Below are positions 1-9,357 of a DNA stretch of 34,057 nt, in pieces (the first letter of the stretch is position 1; each line of letters opens with the position of its first letter). The stretch lies in the NCBI GenBank assembly GCA_019244395.1, contig JAFASQ010000446.1, positions 1-34,057 on the forward strand. Reading direction: 5' to 3'. The notes below the pieces were generated by a model that saw only the letters and a list, made by a program, of their open reading frames with translations, ran no database searches and was not told the origin of the DNA. This DNA comes from Solirubrobacterales bacterium (lineage in GTDB: Bacteria > Actinomycetota > Thermoleophilia > Solirubrobacterales > Solirubrobacteraceae). The position numbers and the translations under genes are program-made.

Positions 1-179
1 GACCAGAAAGGGCATCGGATGACCACTGTCTCACGTTCGCGCGCGTGCTGCAACCTCTCCGCCGGTTGGCCCGCGTGCGCCTGTGACTGAGCGAGTTCAC
101 CGGCCCCAGACTCGGCGACCGGGACTGGCGACGGCCGCCGCGGCCAAGCCGAGAGGAGGCCTCGGACGACCCGGGACGT

Positions 180-340
180 TTGGTTACGCGGAGACCGTGC
201 GCGAGATGGGGGGAAGGTTCGGACAGGACTCCTCGCGGGTCCGGGTGCATGCGGGGGACGGTTGCCGACGCGATGGCAGCCGAGCGCCGCGCGCTGGCCT
301 ACACTCATGCGATTGCAGGCACGCCGCCCAGCGTCCTTCG
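180..340 (+). pseudogene. Frameshifted DUF4157-domain fragment
   Basis: One frame reads ETVREMGGRFGQDSSRVRVHAG (compare LGHDLSRVRVHSD in the next gene), then the homology moves to another frame: TVADAMAAERRALAYTHAIAG (compare AADASAFTVGRHLVFG). No HExxH follows. Confidence 0.6.
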
Positions 341-548
341 CGGCCGGCGTAAGCGGCATCCGACGTAGTCGTGACGGACGGCGCCAGCGTCAACAGTTCC
401 AGGCCGCCGCAGTCGCTGCGTGGACGGCAGGTTGACCGGTGACATGCAGAGCCTCGGCGATCACCTCGAAGCCGTTGCGGAACGCGAACCGCACCAGCGT
501 GCGCGCCGACCAGCCAGCCGGTCTCTGCACAGCTCGCGGGAAGAAACG

Positions 549-2210
549 ATGGCTCATGCGACGGCCGGATCAGGGTCAGGCGACCGAACGAGGCAAAGCC
601 GTCAGCCTCGCGGCGTCCTCAGTAGGGTTACGGTAGCCATGCAAGCTGATTGGGAACGGACACGTGCCTCGCCGATCCCCGCACAGCCGGTCAGGACCGG
701 GTCGCAGAGATACGAGGCTCTCCGGCTCGTCCGTGATGCTCTCGAGACCGCCGGCGAACCGCTGACGCCGGCCGACCGCACCCAGTGGGAGTCTCGCCTC
801 GGTCATGATCTGAGCCGCGTCAGGGTGCACAGCGATGAGCGGGCTGCACGCGCGGCGGACGCGGCCGACGCATCTGCGTTCACGGTCGGGCGCCATCTCG
901 TGTTTGGTGCCGGGCAGCCTGTGACCAGCGATCAGGGCCGACTGCTGGGCCACGAGCTGGTGCACGCTGTGCAGCAACGCTTCGCTGACCTCCCGAACAA
1001 GGGCTTGGTCGTAGGACCTGCCGACGGCCCGGCCGAGACAGCGGCTCGACGAGTCGCGGCGGAGCGGGCAGGTGAACAGTCGCCGCGCCCAAGAGGGAGT
1101 GCTCGGGAACAGCGCGGGGCCTCCCCGCTTCAGATGGACTCGGGCGCTCCGCGCGTCCAGCGACAGGAACGGCATGGTGAACCACCCAGCGGCACGAGAA
1201 CCACCAAGAAGGTCCAGAAGCCCATAAAGATCGAGCACAAGGTTCCCGCCACCGACTTGAAGAAGCATGCGACCGGAGCCACGGCTCGCCCTGCGTCGTC
1301 GGGGACGACGCCGAAGGGACCGCCCGGCACTGCAACACAGCGCGGTCGGCCCGCAGGGGTGCCGCGAGGGACGCCTGCGACCGCGCCGCACCAGCCGCCT
1401 GGGACCGCGCCGCACCAGCCGCCTGGGACCGGGCCGCACCGGCCGCCCGCGACCGCGCCGCAACAGGCCCCGGGGACCGCCCGGTCCGCGCCGCCGAAGG
1501 CCCAGGCTCCCAGCGCGACGACCTCCGGCACCAGGGCCACAGAGCCCCAGCGCCCGGCGGCGCCCAGCGCTACCACCACTCCGGGTACATCACCGGAGCA
1601 CGAGAGCCGGTTCTTTGCAGGCGGGAAAGGGTTCGGGCTCGACCTGCAGCTTCAGCCGCAAGGAGCCCTGGGAGCGAGGGATCGCTTTGATCCGCTTCAT
1701 CCTGACACCCCGCTCAGTGCCCCACAGTGGCGGGGTGGCCCCATCCTCACGGCCGGTGATATCCAATTGCCTATCAACGTCGTCCTGCTCGACCGAGAGC
1801 TGCGGATTGTCGGTGGTGAGACGGTCAATTTTGGCTTTGAGCCCCAGCTCGTTATCACTCCTCTCGGCTTCAGCCCCCGCGAGGAGGGCTGGCATTACCA
1901 ACCGGCGATCGCGGCGGGACTGGATCTCCTCCATTGGAAGATCATGGATGACCTGGACTGGCACATCATCCAGGGGCAGGCTTTCATCCAAGGCGACGTC
2001 CCGCTGTCCGGCAACGCGCCTTCGCTCTGGGGCGGCGGGTTCCAAACCGGTACCGGCGTAGAACTTGCGGTACCTCACCCCGGGCGGCCCGACGAGCGGT
2101 TCACCGTCGGCGCCAGTCTCAATGGTCAGGCTCTATGGACATCTGACGGTAACTTTTCGTACGCGATCGTCGGATCGATCTTTTTCACCTGGCATATTCG
2201 CCACCATTGA
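549..2210 (+). CDS. DUF4157-domain protein with Pro/Thr-rich linker and uncharacterised beta-rich C-terminal domain
   Basis: Open frame 420..2210; ATG at 549 follows a purine-rich stretch. Contains LGHDLSRVRVHSDERAARAADAADASAFTVGRHLVFG...LLGHELVHAVQQ, the typical DUF4157 core with HExxH. Confidence 0.88.
   Translation: MAHATAGSGSGDRTRQSRQPRGVLSRVTVAMQADWERTRASPIPAQPVRTGSQRYEALRLVRDALETAGEPLTPADRTQWESRLGHDLSRVRVHSDERAARAADAADASAFTVGRHLVFGAGQPVTSDQGRLLGHELVHAVQQRFADLPNKGLVVGPADGPAETAARRVAAERAGEQSPRPRGSAREQRGASPLQMDSGAPRVQRQERHGEPPSGTRTTKKVQKPIKIEHKVPATDLKKHATGATARPASSGTTPKGPPGTATQRGRPAGVPRGTPATAPHQPPGTAPHQPPGTGPHRPPATAPQQAPGTARSAPPKAQAPSATTSGTRATEPQRPAAPSATTTPGTSPEHESRFFAGGKGFGLDLQLQPQGALGARDRFDPLHPDTPLSAPQWRGGPILTAGDIQLPINVVLLDRELRIVGGETVNFGFEPQLVITPLGFSPREEGWHYQPAIAAGLDLLHWKIMDDLDWHIIQGQAFIQGDVPLSGNAPSLWGGGFQTGTGVELAVPHPGRPDERFTVGASLNGQALWTSDGNFSYAIVGSIFFTWHIRHH
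1377..1472 (+). repeat. 24-bp tandem repeat (about 4 units) encoding GTAPHQPP-like octapeptides
   Basis: Units gcgaccgcgccgcaccagccgcct / gggaccgcgccgcaccagccgcct / gggaccgggccgcaccggccgccc / gcgaccgcgccgcaacaggccccg. Confidence 0.85.
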
Positions 2211-2269
2211 GTGATTTGATGTAGGTCAGTGGGTCCCCGCGGAAAATGGGCGGGTTCGACGCGGTCCCG

Positions 2270-2295
2270 GCCTCTGGGCGCGGTCCCGCAGAGGC
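2270..2295. terminator. Possible bidirectional terminator hairpin between convergent genes
   Basis: GCCTCTG-ggcgcggtcccg-CAGAGGC, perfect 7-bp stem between the stops at 2210(+) and 2435(-); no T-tract. Confidence 0.35.
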
Positions 2296-2434
2296 GGAGA
2301 AACCAGCCGTGACCGGCAAGCACGTCGGCCGCTGGACCGCTGGCCGATGCGACACCCGAGAAGCGTCCTGTGTGACTCCCACGGATGGCTCTGCGAGGTA
2401 CCCGACGCGCTACCGCGCCGGCAGCGGTATGCGG

Positions 2435-4237
2435 CTAATTCGTCGTCCCCGACATGCCGTTCGTGCTCTGCATGCCCTTCATGTTCTGCATGCCGGGGGT
2501 GCCCGGGAGGACAACCGAGTGGTGGACGTGCCTCCACCAGACGTAGGCGTCGGTATGCGGCGCGCCTGATATCTCGCCCATCAGGTAGCCGTCATCCTGC
2601 GTCCACACGAGGTGAAGCATGTCCTGGCCGAACGTGCAGTAGACCCGCCCGGCGGCCTGGTCATCAGTGATACGCCCTGAAGTGAAGTCGCTGAGGGGAT
2701 ATATGCTGGGATGCTTGTAATTGTGGTTCCAACTGACTTCCCCGTTGGTGTCGACCTCAGTGCAGTTGCTGAAGTTCGCCCGGAACGGTCCCTGCGCAAG
2801 CTCGCTGACTCGCTTCACGTAGGCGGCGTACAACGCCTTCATCGACGGAAAGGTCTGGAAACTCACGGCATCGACCGCAGGTATCGGGTTCGTACACGTC
2901 ACCATCGACGCCTGCATCAGCTTGCAGCTCGAAGGCGGGAGCATGCCCTTGGCGGTCACGCTCACGTTCACGTTCTCGACCGCTTTCAGGATCGGATTGG
3001 TGGTCTTAGCAATAGCGGTGTGGGTCAATGCGGCCTGACTCGGTGAAATCGTCGCGGGGTGAGGCGTGTGGCTGTTCGCGCTACCACCGGATGACGTTGC
3101 GATGACCGCGCCCACACCCCCGCCCACGAGCGCGAGGCCGACGATGGCGCAGATGAGCAACGCGAGCCTCCCGCGGCGCCTCGAGCGATCTCCAACGAGC
3201 GGAGGCGGCGGGACCGACCCGCGGTCGGTCGGCGGGAGGACAGCAGTCGGGGCAGCCTCACCGCCGGCGTTCCGCTCCGCCGCAGCTACCGCCGCGGCTC
3301 CCATCTCGCCGGCCGACTGATATCGCTCCGCGGGGTCCTTCGCCATCGACTTACGGATCACCTGGTTGAAGGGGTGCAGCGTCGGGTCGGCGACTCGGTG
3401 GACCTCGGGCGGGGGCTGGTTGACATGGGCGATGGCCACCTGGGTGCTCGAGGATCCGGGGAACGGCTTGCGCCCCGTCAGCATCTCGAACAGCACACAG
3501 CCGAGCGAATAGACGTCGGCTCGATGGTCTACCAGGCCGTTCTGATACGCCTCTGGGGCAGTGTAATGAGGAGTCCCAACCGTGGATCCGTGCGCGGTCA
3601 GGTCGATCGGGTCGTCCAGCCGGCGGCTGACCCCGAAATCGGTGAGGTGCGCGTGCTCGCGCCCGCGCTCCCCGGCGAGCAATATGTTCGCTGGCTTAAC
3701 GTCGCGGTGGATGACGCCGACCGCATGTGCGGCATCCAGCGCCGACGCGAGCTGCCGGGTGATCTCGGATGCCGTCGCGGGCGGGACTGCACCATCGGAT
3801 GCGATCCGCGCCTTCAGGTCGGTTCCGCCGATGTACTCCATCGCGATGTAGAGCAGATCACCGCGCTCCTCGGCGTCGTAGACGGTGACGACGTGCGGGT
3901 GACTGGCGATGGCCGCATGCATCGCCTCGAGCTTGAAGCGTGTACGGATCTCCGGATCGTGGGAGAAGGCCGGCGCCATGATCTTCACGGCTTCAACTCG
4001 ATCGAGGCTGAGGCGCTTGGCCCGGTAGACGATGCCCATCCTCCCACGCCCGATCTCGCGCTCGATCACGAAGCCGGCGAACCGCTCTCCGGGGACAAAC
4101 TCGGATGGCGGCGGATACGACCGTGTCCGCGTAACCTCCGCTCGCTGCTCACGCGGCGGCACGACCCGCGTTTCCTCGGACGCCTTCTCGACGTTGACGC
4201 GCGGCTCGTCGGATGCGCGATCACTTCCCTCATTCAT
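2435..4237 (-). CDS. Membrane-anchored serine/threonine protein kinase with extracytoplasmic C-terminal domain
   Basis: IGRGRMGIVYRA glycine loop, EAVKI, HRDVKPANIL, DFG, TVGTPHYTAPE, then TM segment LALLICAIVGLALVGGGVGAVIA and a Cys-containing extracellular domain. Confidence 0.93.
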   Translation of the reverse strand: MNEGSDRASDEPRVNVEKASEETRVVPPREQRAEVTRTRSYPPPSEFVPGERFAGFVIEREIGRGRMGIVYRAKRLSLDRVEAVKIMAPAFSHDPEIRTRFKLEAMHAAIASHPHVVTVYDAEERGDLLYIAMEYIGGTDLKARIASDGAVPPATASEITRQLASALDAAHAVGVIHRDVKPANILLAGERGREHAHLTDFGVSRRLDDPIDLTAHGSTVGTPHYTAPEAYQNGLVDHRADVYSLGCVLFEMLTGRKPFPGSSSTQVAIAHVNQPPPEVHRVADPTLHPFNQVIRKSMAKDPAERYQSAGEMGAAAVAAAERNAGGEAAPTAVLPPTDRGSVPPPPLVGDRSRRRGRLALLICAIVGLALVGGGVGAVIATSSGGSANSHTPHPATISPSQAALTHTAIAKTTNPILKAVENVNVSVTAKGMLPPSSCKLMQASMVTCTNPIPAVDAVSFQTFPSMKALYAAYVKRVSELAQGPFRANFSNCTEVDTNGEVSWNHNYKHPSIYPLSDFTSGRITDDQAAGRVYCTFGQDMLHLVWTQDDGYLMGEISGAPHTDAYVWWRHVHHSVVLPGTPGMQNMKGMQSTNGMSGTTN

Positions 4238-4604
4238 GACTGTGGTGCCCCACTTCCAGTCTCAATCGAACGTAGCTAATCCCGCCGGTCGACGCAGGCG
4301 GCGCCCGGCTAGATGCGTGATATGGCCTCACATGGAGAAGCAGGAAAGGCGAAGATTTGGGAACTTGCCTGAACGGGTTACGGTCAACGCCGTCGGCCAG
4401 TAGCTAAGAGGAGCCGGGGGGCACTACTGATACCTGCGCTCAACCAACCACCGCCGACACTGGGCGCCTGCGTCCTCGCTGCGTCCACGCTACGCGTGCC
4501 GACGTAACGATGTGCCGGCGCGCCCACGTGCCCGCACGATCTGGCCGAAGGGACCTCAGGAGATCATGCACGCGGCCTGCGCCAGCCGGTATCAGCGCGG
4601 AATT

Positions 4605-6608
4605 TCAACCCGTGCAAACCTCGTCGGTATTTTCTTTATATCCAGCCAGCTCGTATGGAGTGCCGGGCGGGTGCATGATGATGTTGGCTGGAAGGGGGGG
4701 AAGCCCTGGGCGCGGTCTAAGCATTTGTGGCTGGCGGTTCAGGACCGCATGACCGCGCAGGTGAACGCGCGCCGGCCATGTCACGGCGTTGCTTCTTAGA
4801 TCGTCCGCGCCACCCAGCATCAGCGGCAGAACGTGGTGGACGTGGTAGTCTCGCGCCACGAATCCCGGGTCGATCTGCTCGCGATAGCGCAGCCGCAGCC
4901 GCGCCTGCTGCTGCTCGTCGACGTCCCGTTCCGGGCTGGTGGTACGTGTGAATCGGGTCGCCGGTGCCGGACCAAGCTGAACAGGCCAACAAAGGGGATA
5001 GGCCGATGCCCGTCGTCCTTGCCGGCGGACGGCTGTGCCGGTTGCGGTCGCCGCGCCCGCCGCGGCCGCTGTGCCCCGGCCTACCGACGGTCGCACTGCC
5101 GGTCGAGTTGCGACGGGAGCGGCAGCCGGTGGCGGAAGCCGTACGGGCTCAGGTTCGATCGGGGCCGGCGCCGGAAGCGCCCGGGCCGCGCTCCCCTCGA
5201 AGGCTGATCCCCGTGCAACCGGACCCGCCCCGCCCGGCGGAGTCGGTTTGAATGCCGGCCGATACTGCGGATGTGTGCCGATGTCTGTTACGTTCGTTCC
5301 CCGCGTCGCGGCGCCCTTGCCCGCTGCGGTGCCCTCCTCGATCGCTCCGGCGCCTACCACACCGCGAGCGGTTGCACCGATCCCGCGGATCTTTGCCCGA
5401 ACACCCGCGATGGCGATGATGGCCATCACGATATGCCAGATCATTCGGACGAACGCTCGCGATGCGTCGGCTACCCGGTTAGGGTCGCCTCGTGCGTCGC
5501 GCGCTAACGAAACCCACCGCACTCCCTCGTCAACAGCGTCCTTAGTCTCAACCGCAGCGAAGTAACCGAGGATGGCCAGGACGAGGATCTGCAGGATCGC
5601 CGCCACGACCTGTGAGACGCCGGTCGGAGCCGCGGCAAGGGCACCAATAATCTCCTCTGCGATCACGAACCCGAGAGTGACCGCGAGGATCTTCGGCCAG
5701 TTCTGCTCGACGGCCGCGACGAGCTCAGTATCAAAGAACTCGACGAAAAACCTCGGCGACTCGGTTACTGACTCCTTTAGGTCTCGGGCAAACTGCCGAT
5801 GCTTGCCCGGAACAAGTTCAAGCACGCGTTCGGTCAGGGTCTGCCGTTGCACGGTCTGACGAGAGGCGCTCGGGATGACCTTCGCATCGCTGGCACGCTC
5901 CTCGCCACGTGACGCGCGGTACACAGACGGACTAGTTGAAGCGAGGGCGGACCAACACTGAGCGTGGCGCTCGTAAACGTCAACCGCTGAGCCAAGCCGA
6001 ATGTCTTCGCCGGACGGCACCGATCGCGCCTGCTGGGTCGCGTGGGCAAGCTCATGCGCGATTAGTCCTCGCCCTCGAGGTGTCGACGGAGCGTACTCTC
6101 CGCTGCCGAACACGATGTCGCGCCCAACCGTGTAAGCGCGGGCGCCAAGCGCCGCCGCCGATGCGGCGGCCTGCGGGCCAACATGCACCCGCACGTCGCT
6201 GAAGTCGTGTCCGAGAAGCGAACCCATGGTGCTGCGCATAAAGCTGTCCAGCGAAGCCGCTGGGGTCGTCAGCCCTCGGTCCGCCTCTCGCGCGACCGCG
6301 CACCTGTCGCACGGTACCTCTGAGCCGCCGGCGGTGTACGGGGCTCGCTGAACTGCGACATGATCGAGCCGGGGCATGGCGTTGGCACGGGCGCTCTGCT
6401 CGGTCTGCGGTGAGTCTTGGCGGCTCGGGACGCGAGCAAAGTCACACGAATGGCGCGGGCGCAATATGCTGCCGCCGGGCGCAGGGGCAGCTTCGCGTAC
6501 TGTGCTGTGCGGCGCACGGCCGCTGCTATGGGTCTGCGGGTTAATGCTCGATCGCGGCGCGGCGGACGTCCAACGGATGTCACGAGCGGAGAGACATTCC
6601 GTTCCCAC
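4605..6608 (-). CDS. DUF4157-domain protein with central hydrophobic region and C-terminal HNH-like nuclease module (putative toxin/effector)
   Basis: LLGHDFSDVRVHVGPQAAASAAALGARAYTVGRDIVFGSGEY...GLIAHELAHATQQ; hydrophobic middle; C-terminal DYHVHHVLPLMLGGADDLRSNAVTWPARVHLRGHAVLNRQ. Start codon uncertain. Confidence 0.85.
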   Translation of the reverse strand: MGTECLSARDIRWTSAAPRSSINPQTHSSGRAPHSTVREAAPAPGGSILRPRHSCDFARVPSRQDSPQTEQSARANAMPRLDHVAVQRAPYTAGGSEVPCDRCAVAREADRGLTTPAASLDSFMRSTMGSLLGHDFSDVRVHVGPQAAASAAALGARAYTVGRDIVFGSGEYAPSTPRGRGLIAHELAHATQQARSVPSGEDIRLGSAVDVYERHAQCWSALASTSPSVYRASRGEERASDAKVIPSASRQTVQRQTLTERVLELVPGKHRQFARDLKESVTESPRFFVEFFDTELVAAVEQNWPKILAVTLGFVIAEEIIGALAAAPTGVSQVVAAILQILVLAILGYFAAVETKDAVDEGVRWVSLARDARGDPNRVADASRAFVRMIWHIVMAIIAIAGVRAKIRGIGATARGVVGAGAIEEGTAAGKGAATRGTNVTDIGTHPQYRPAFKPTPPGGAGPVARGSAFEGSAARALPAPAPIEPEPVRLPPPAAAPVATRPAVRPSVGRGTAAAAGAATATGTAVRRQGRRASAYPLCWPVQLGPAPATRFTRTTSPERDVDEQQQARLRLRYREQIDPGFVARDYHVHHVLPLMLGGADDLRSNAVTWPARVHLRGHAVLNRQPQMLRPRPGLPPLPANIIMHPPGTPYELAGYKENTDEVCTG

Positions 6609-7126
6609 GATTCACCACCCCACGACAACCGGCGGGATTCCGCGCGTTTGCACTATGCGATTATTACGATTGCTGCCGCTCTTGTGTAGGATCATCCGAC
6701 GCCGGCTCGTGAACCCACGCCGGCGGCGGCGGCGCCGCCGGCGGCTTGCGACGTCATCGCGCCAGCAAGGCTCCGCTGAACAGAGACCCATGGGTTGGTG
6801 TCGGCGCCGACGCTCCGTGAACGAATTGGATGAGCCCGCCGAGTTGAAGGGCGACGGCGAGATGCTCCAGCGCACCGCTTCTGTTGGCCCGTCATCCACC
6901 ATGACCCGCCCCGGAACCCCGCGAAGCTTGAGCAGCCAAACGGGACGGTCGATCGCTTCGGCAGCCTTTCTGAGCGACTCCGGGCACGCGCAAGCGCCGT
7001 GAAGGACGGCGCCACCGATATCGGGGTGGTCCAGCCGCGCTAGGTGTCCTCCCGAGCGAGTGTGCCGCTCTGATGCGGGCTCTCCCGGCTTGCGCCGACA
7101 CCCTCCCGACGTGCACGAGACGCTAT

Positions 7127-7142
7127 CGCGCGTCGACGCGCG
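7127..7142. promoter_or_regulatory. Perfect 16-bp palindrome just upstream of the GTPase gene
   Basis: CGCGCGTCGACGCGCG; GTG start at 7161 is preceded by aggaggga. Confidence 0.4.
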
Positions 7143-7160
7143 GGTAGGAGGGACAGCACG

Positions 7161-8456
7161 GTGTCTTCAAATCGACGGGAACGGGTCGAGCGCGCCATAA
7201 CCGCCGGCCGTAAGAAGCTTGCCCAGGGCGCTAAAGACGTTTCGAGCATGGCGACGAGCGGCGCCGAGGAGGTAGGCAAGCAGCTCGCTCGCGCCCGGGT
7301 CGCTGGCGAGAAGGCCATGGCGCAGCGCGGACCTTGGACGACTCGAGGAGAGAAGGATAAGGCCGCCGCGGACCCCGCCGACTACTTCAACGGCGAGTAC
7401 GAGAGGCAAGTGCAGCAGCTCGGGCGTGCCAACATCCTTATCAGCGGCCAGACGGGGGTGGGGAAGAGCACGCTTATCAACTCAGTCTTCCGGGCCCGGC
7501 TCGCTGCCGAGGGCATTGGTAAGCCCGTGACCAAGCATGTGCAGCGCTATCAGGTCGAGGGTGTCCCCGTGACCATCTACGACACGCCCGGGATCGAGCT
7601 GGGTCAGTCGAAGAAAGAGGTCATCCGCGAGTACAGGAAGACCATCAAGGACTCGCTGGGTCGCCCGCTCGACGAGCACGTCCATATCGCGTGGTACTGC
7701 ATGAGCGCGGAGACGCCGCGCGTCCAAGATTACGACGTCGACGTCGTCAAAGCTCTCGCAGAGGAAGTTCCCGTGCTCCTCGTCCTGACCCAATGTGTCG
7801 ACGGCGAACGCGCAGACGCGCTGGAAACCGTCATAGCCGCGGAGAACTTGCCCATTCACGGGCCACCGTTGCGGACGCTTGCGCGCGAGCGCAGGGTCGC
7901 TGGACACACGATTCCGCCGACGGGCCTGGAGGACCTGGTGGAGCGGACCCACGACATCCTCCCCGAGGCGGTGAGGCGGGCGTTCACAAACGCCCAGGGG
8001 GTAGTGATCCGGTTGAAGGTCCGTCATGCGCGTGTGGTGGTCGGCGCGGCCGGCGCCGCAGCCGGCACGGTCGGCGCGGTACCGATTCCGGTGTCCGACG
8101 CGGTGGTGCTAATGCCCATCCAAGTAGGCATGCTTGCCGGCATCAGCGCAATGTTTGGTGTCGACGTCACCCGGGGCCGCATCGCCGATCTTGTTCGCGG
8201 CCTGGCCAAGAGCGGGGGAACCGAATGGGCAGGCAAGGCGCTCGTTCAGACGCTGCTAAAGGTGGTGCCGGGGACTGAGCTGATCAATGCCGCCGTCGCG
8301 ACCGCCATCACGCTCGCGCTCGGCGAAGCACACATTCAGCTCTGCAAGGAGCTGTTGCATCGGCAGTCATCTGACGCGCCGATCACCGATGGCGAGATGC
8401 TGTCGTTCCTGCTCGACGCATATCAGCGCGCATGGCGCGCCGGTCGCGGTAGATAG
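7161..8456 (+). CDS. GTPase with DUF697-like C-terminal membrane-hairpin region
   Basis: Walker A GQTGVGKST, switch DTPGIE, G4-like LTQCVD, then AGAAAGTVGAVPIPVSDAVVLMPIQVGMLAGISAMFGV. RBS aggaggga upstream of GTG. Confidence 0.88.
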   Translation: MSSNRRERVERAITAGRKKLAQGAKDVSSMATSGAEEVGKQLARARVAGEKAMAQRGPWTTRGEKDKAAADPADYFNGEYERQVQQLGRANILISGQTGVGKSTLINSVFRARLAAEGIGKPVTKHVQRYQVEGVPVTIYDTPGIELGQSKKEVIREYRKTIKDSLGRPLDEHVHIAWYCMSAETPRVQDYDVDVVKALAEEVPVLLVLTQCVDGERADALETVIAAENLPIHGPPLRTLARERRVAGHTIPPTGLEDLVERTHDILPEAVRRAFTNAQGVVIRLKVRHARVVVGAAGAAAGTVGAVPIPVSDAVVLMPIQVGMLAGISAMFGVDVTRGRIADLVRGLAKSGGTEWAGKALVQTLLKVVPGTELINAAVATAITLALGEAHIQLCKELLHRQSSDAPITDGEMLSFLLDAYQRAWRAGRGR

Positions 8457-8492
8457 CACTACCGGCCGTCGACCTCACCGCTTGGGCCGGGC

Positions 8493-8789
8493 CTAGTCAC
8501 CGGGGCTCACCGCGTGGAACTCAATCCGATACACGAGCGTGTCCTCGTGGATCGGCCCGGCGTGGGCGGCGCGGTGGCGCAGCCTCTCGCGGTCGGGCTC
8601 GCCGGCACGTCGGACATCTTCCCGCGTGATCGCCGCGAACGGAAGAAGCTCGATCGCGTCGACCTCGATCTCGCCGAGGCCAACCCGGTAGCGGGCGCCT
8701 TCCTTGACCCGTGGGCGCTTCCATAGTCGGACCGACAGCGTGATGTCTCCGGCGAGGACATCGTTGCGCAGCTCCCGGCTGAACTCCAC
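8493..8789 (-). CDS. ASCH domain-like small protein
   Basis: KEGARYRVGLGEIEVDAIELLPFAAITREDVRRAGEPDRERLRHRAAHAGPIHEDTLVYRIEFH resembles actinobacterial ASCH-type proteins. Confidence 0.7.
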   Translation of the reverse strand: MEFSRELRNDVLAGDITLSVRLWKRPRVKEGARYRVGLGEIEVDAIELLPFAAITREDVRRAGEPDRERLRHRAAHAGPIHEDTLVYRIEFHAVSPGD

Positions 8790-9006
8790 GCCCGGCAGGC
8801 TAGCTGGTGGTCAGCTTCACGCTCCAGCAGCCGATCCAGAGGCCCGATCGTAACCACGCATCACCCGGGTCAGCCGTTCGGAAGCTGGTGGGGCTAGACT
8901 GCGGTTCTCGTGCCGGGCATCGGCTCGGCAAAGTTGTGCCGGCGTTCGTAGTTGTTGCTCTTGCACTCCCGCGTTTCGCAGCACAAGATCTCCCGGGAGG
9001 GAATGC

Positions 9007-9210
9007 ATGGCAACCGGAACTGTGAAGTGGTTCAGCGACGAGAAGGGCTATGGCTTTATAACGCCCGATGAGGCTGGTAAAGACCTGTTCGTCCATCACT
9101 CCGCGATAACCGGCAGTGGCTTTAAGTCGCTGGCCGAGGGCGCAAAGGTGTCCTATGAGACCGAGCAGGGCCGCAAAGGCCCCGCGGCGGCGAACGTCCA
9201 ACTGATCTAG
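9007..9210 (+). CDS. cspA: Cold-shock protein
   Basis: [34 protein letters not shown]...; full-length 67-aa CSD protein, RBS gggaggg. Confidence 0.97.
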   Translation: MATGTVKWFSDEKGYGFITPDEAGKDLFVHHSAITGSGFKSLAEGAKVSYETEQGRKGPAAANVQLI

Positions 9211-9357
9211 CTCGCGGATCTCCCGAGCCTCGGGTACTGCCAAAAGCCGTCAGCACCGGCCGCTCCTGGGGGTCGGGCACTGGATGGTGCCCCGGCGGAC
9301 GATAGGGTGTCATGCGAGTGCTGACGTGAGATTGCACGAGGAAGGACGGCTAGCCAT

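Noticed and set aside
576-1463. 295-aa minus-strand ORF antisense to the DUF4157 gene
   Set aside because: Arg-rich shadow translation of the high-GC Pro-rich linker; the plus frame has the DUF4157 motifs.
3374-4279. 301-aa plus-strand ORF antisense to the kinase
   Set aside because: Shadow ORF; all kinase motifs are on the minus strand.
6715-6755. GC-rich inverted repeat gccggcggcggcggcgccgccggcggc
   Set aside because: Simple (CGG)n-like low-complexity sequence; hairpin potential is expected by composition and no gene boundary supports a terminator.
8990-8999. CTCCCGGGAG palindrome over the cspA Shine-Dalgarno
   Set aside because: Only 10 bp with no loop; likely a chance consequence of the GGGAGG ribosome-binding site.
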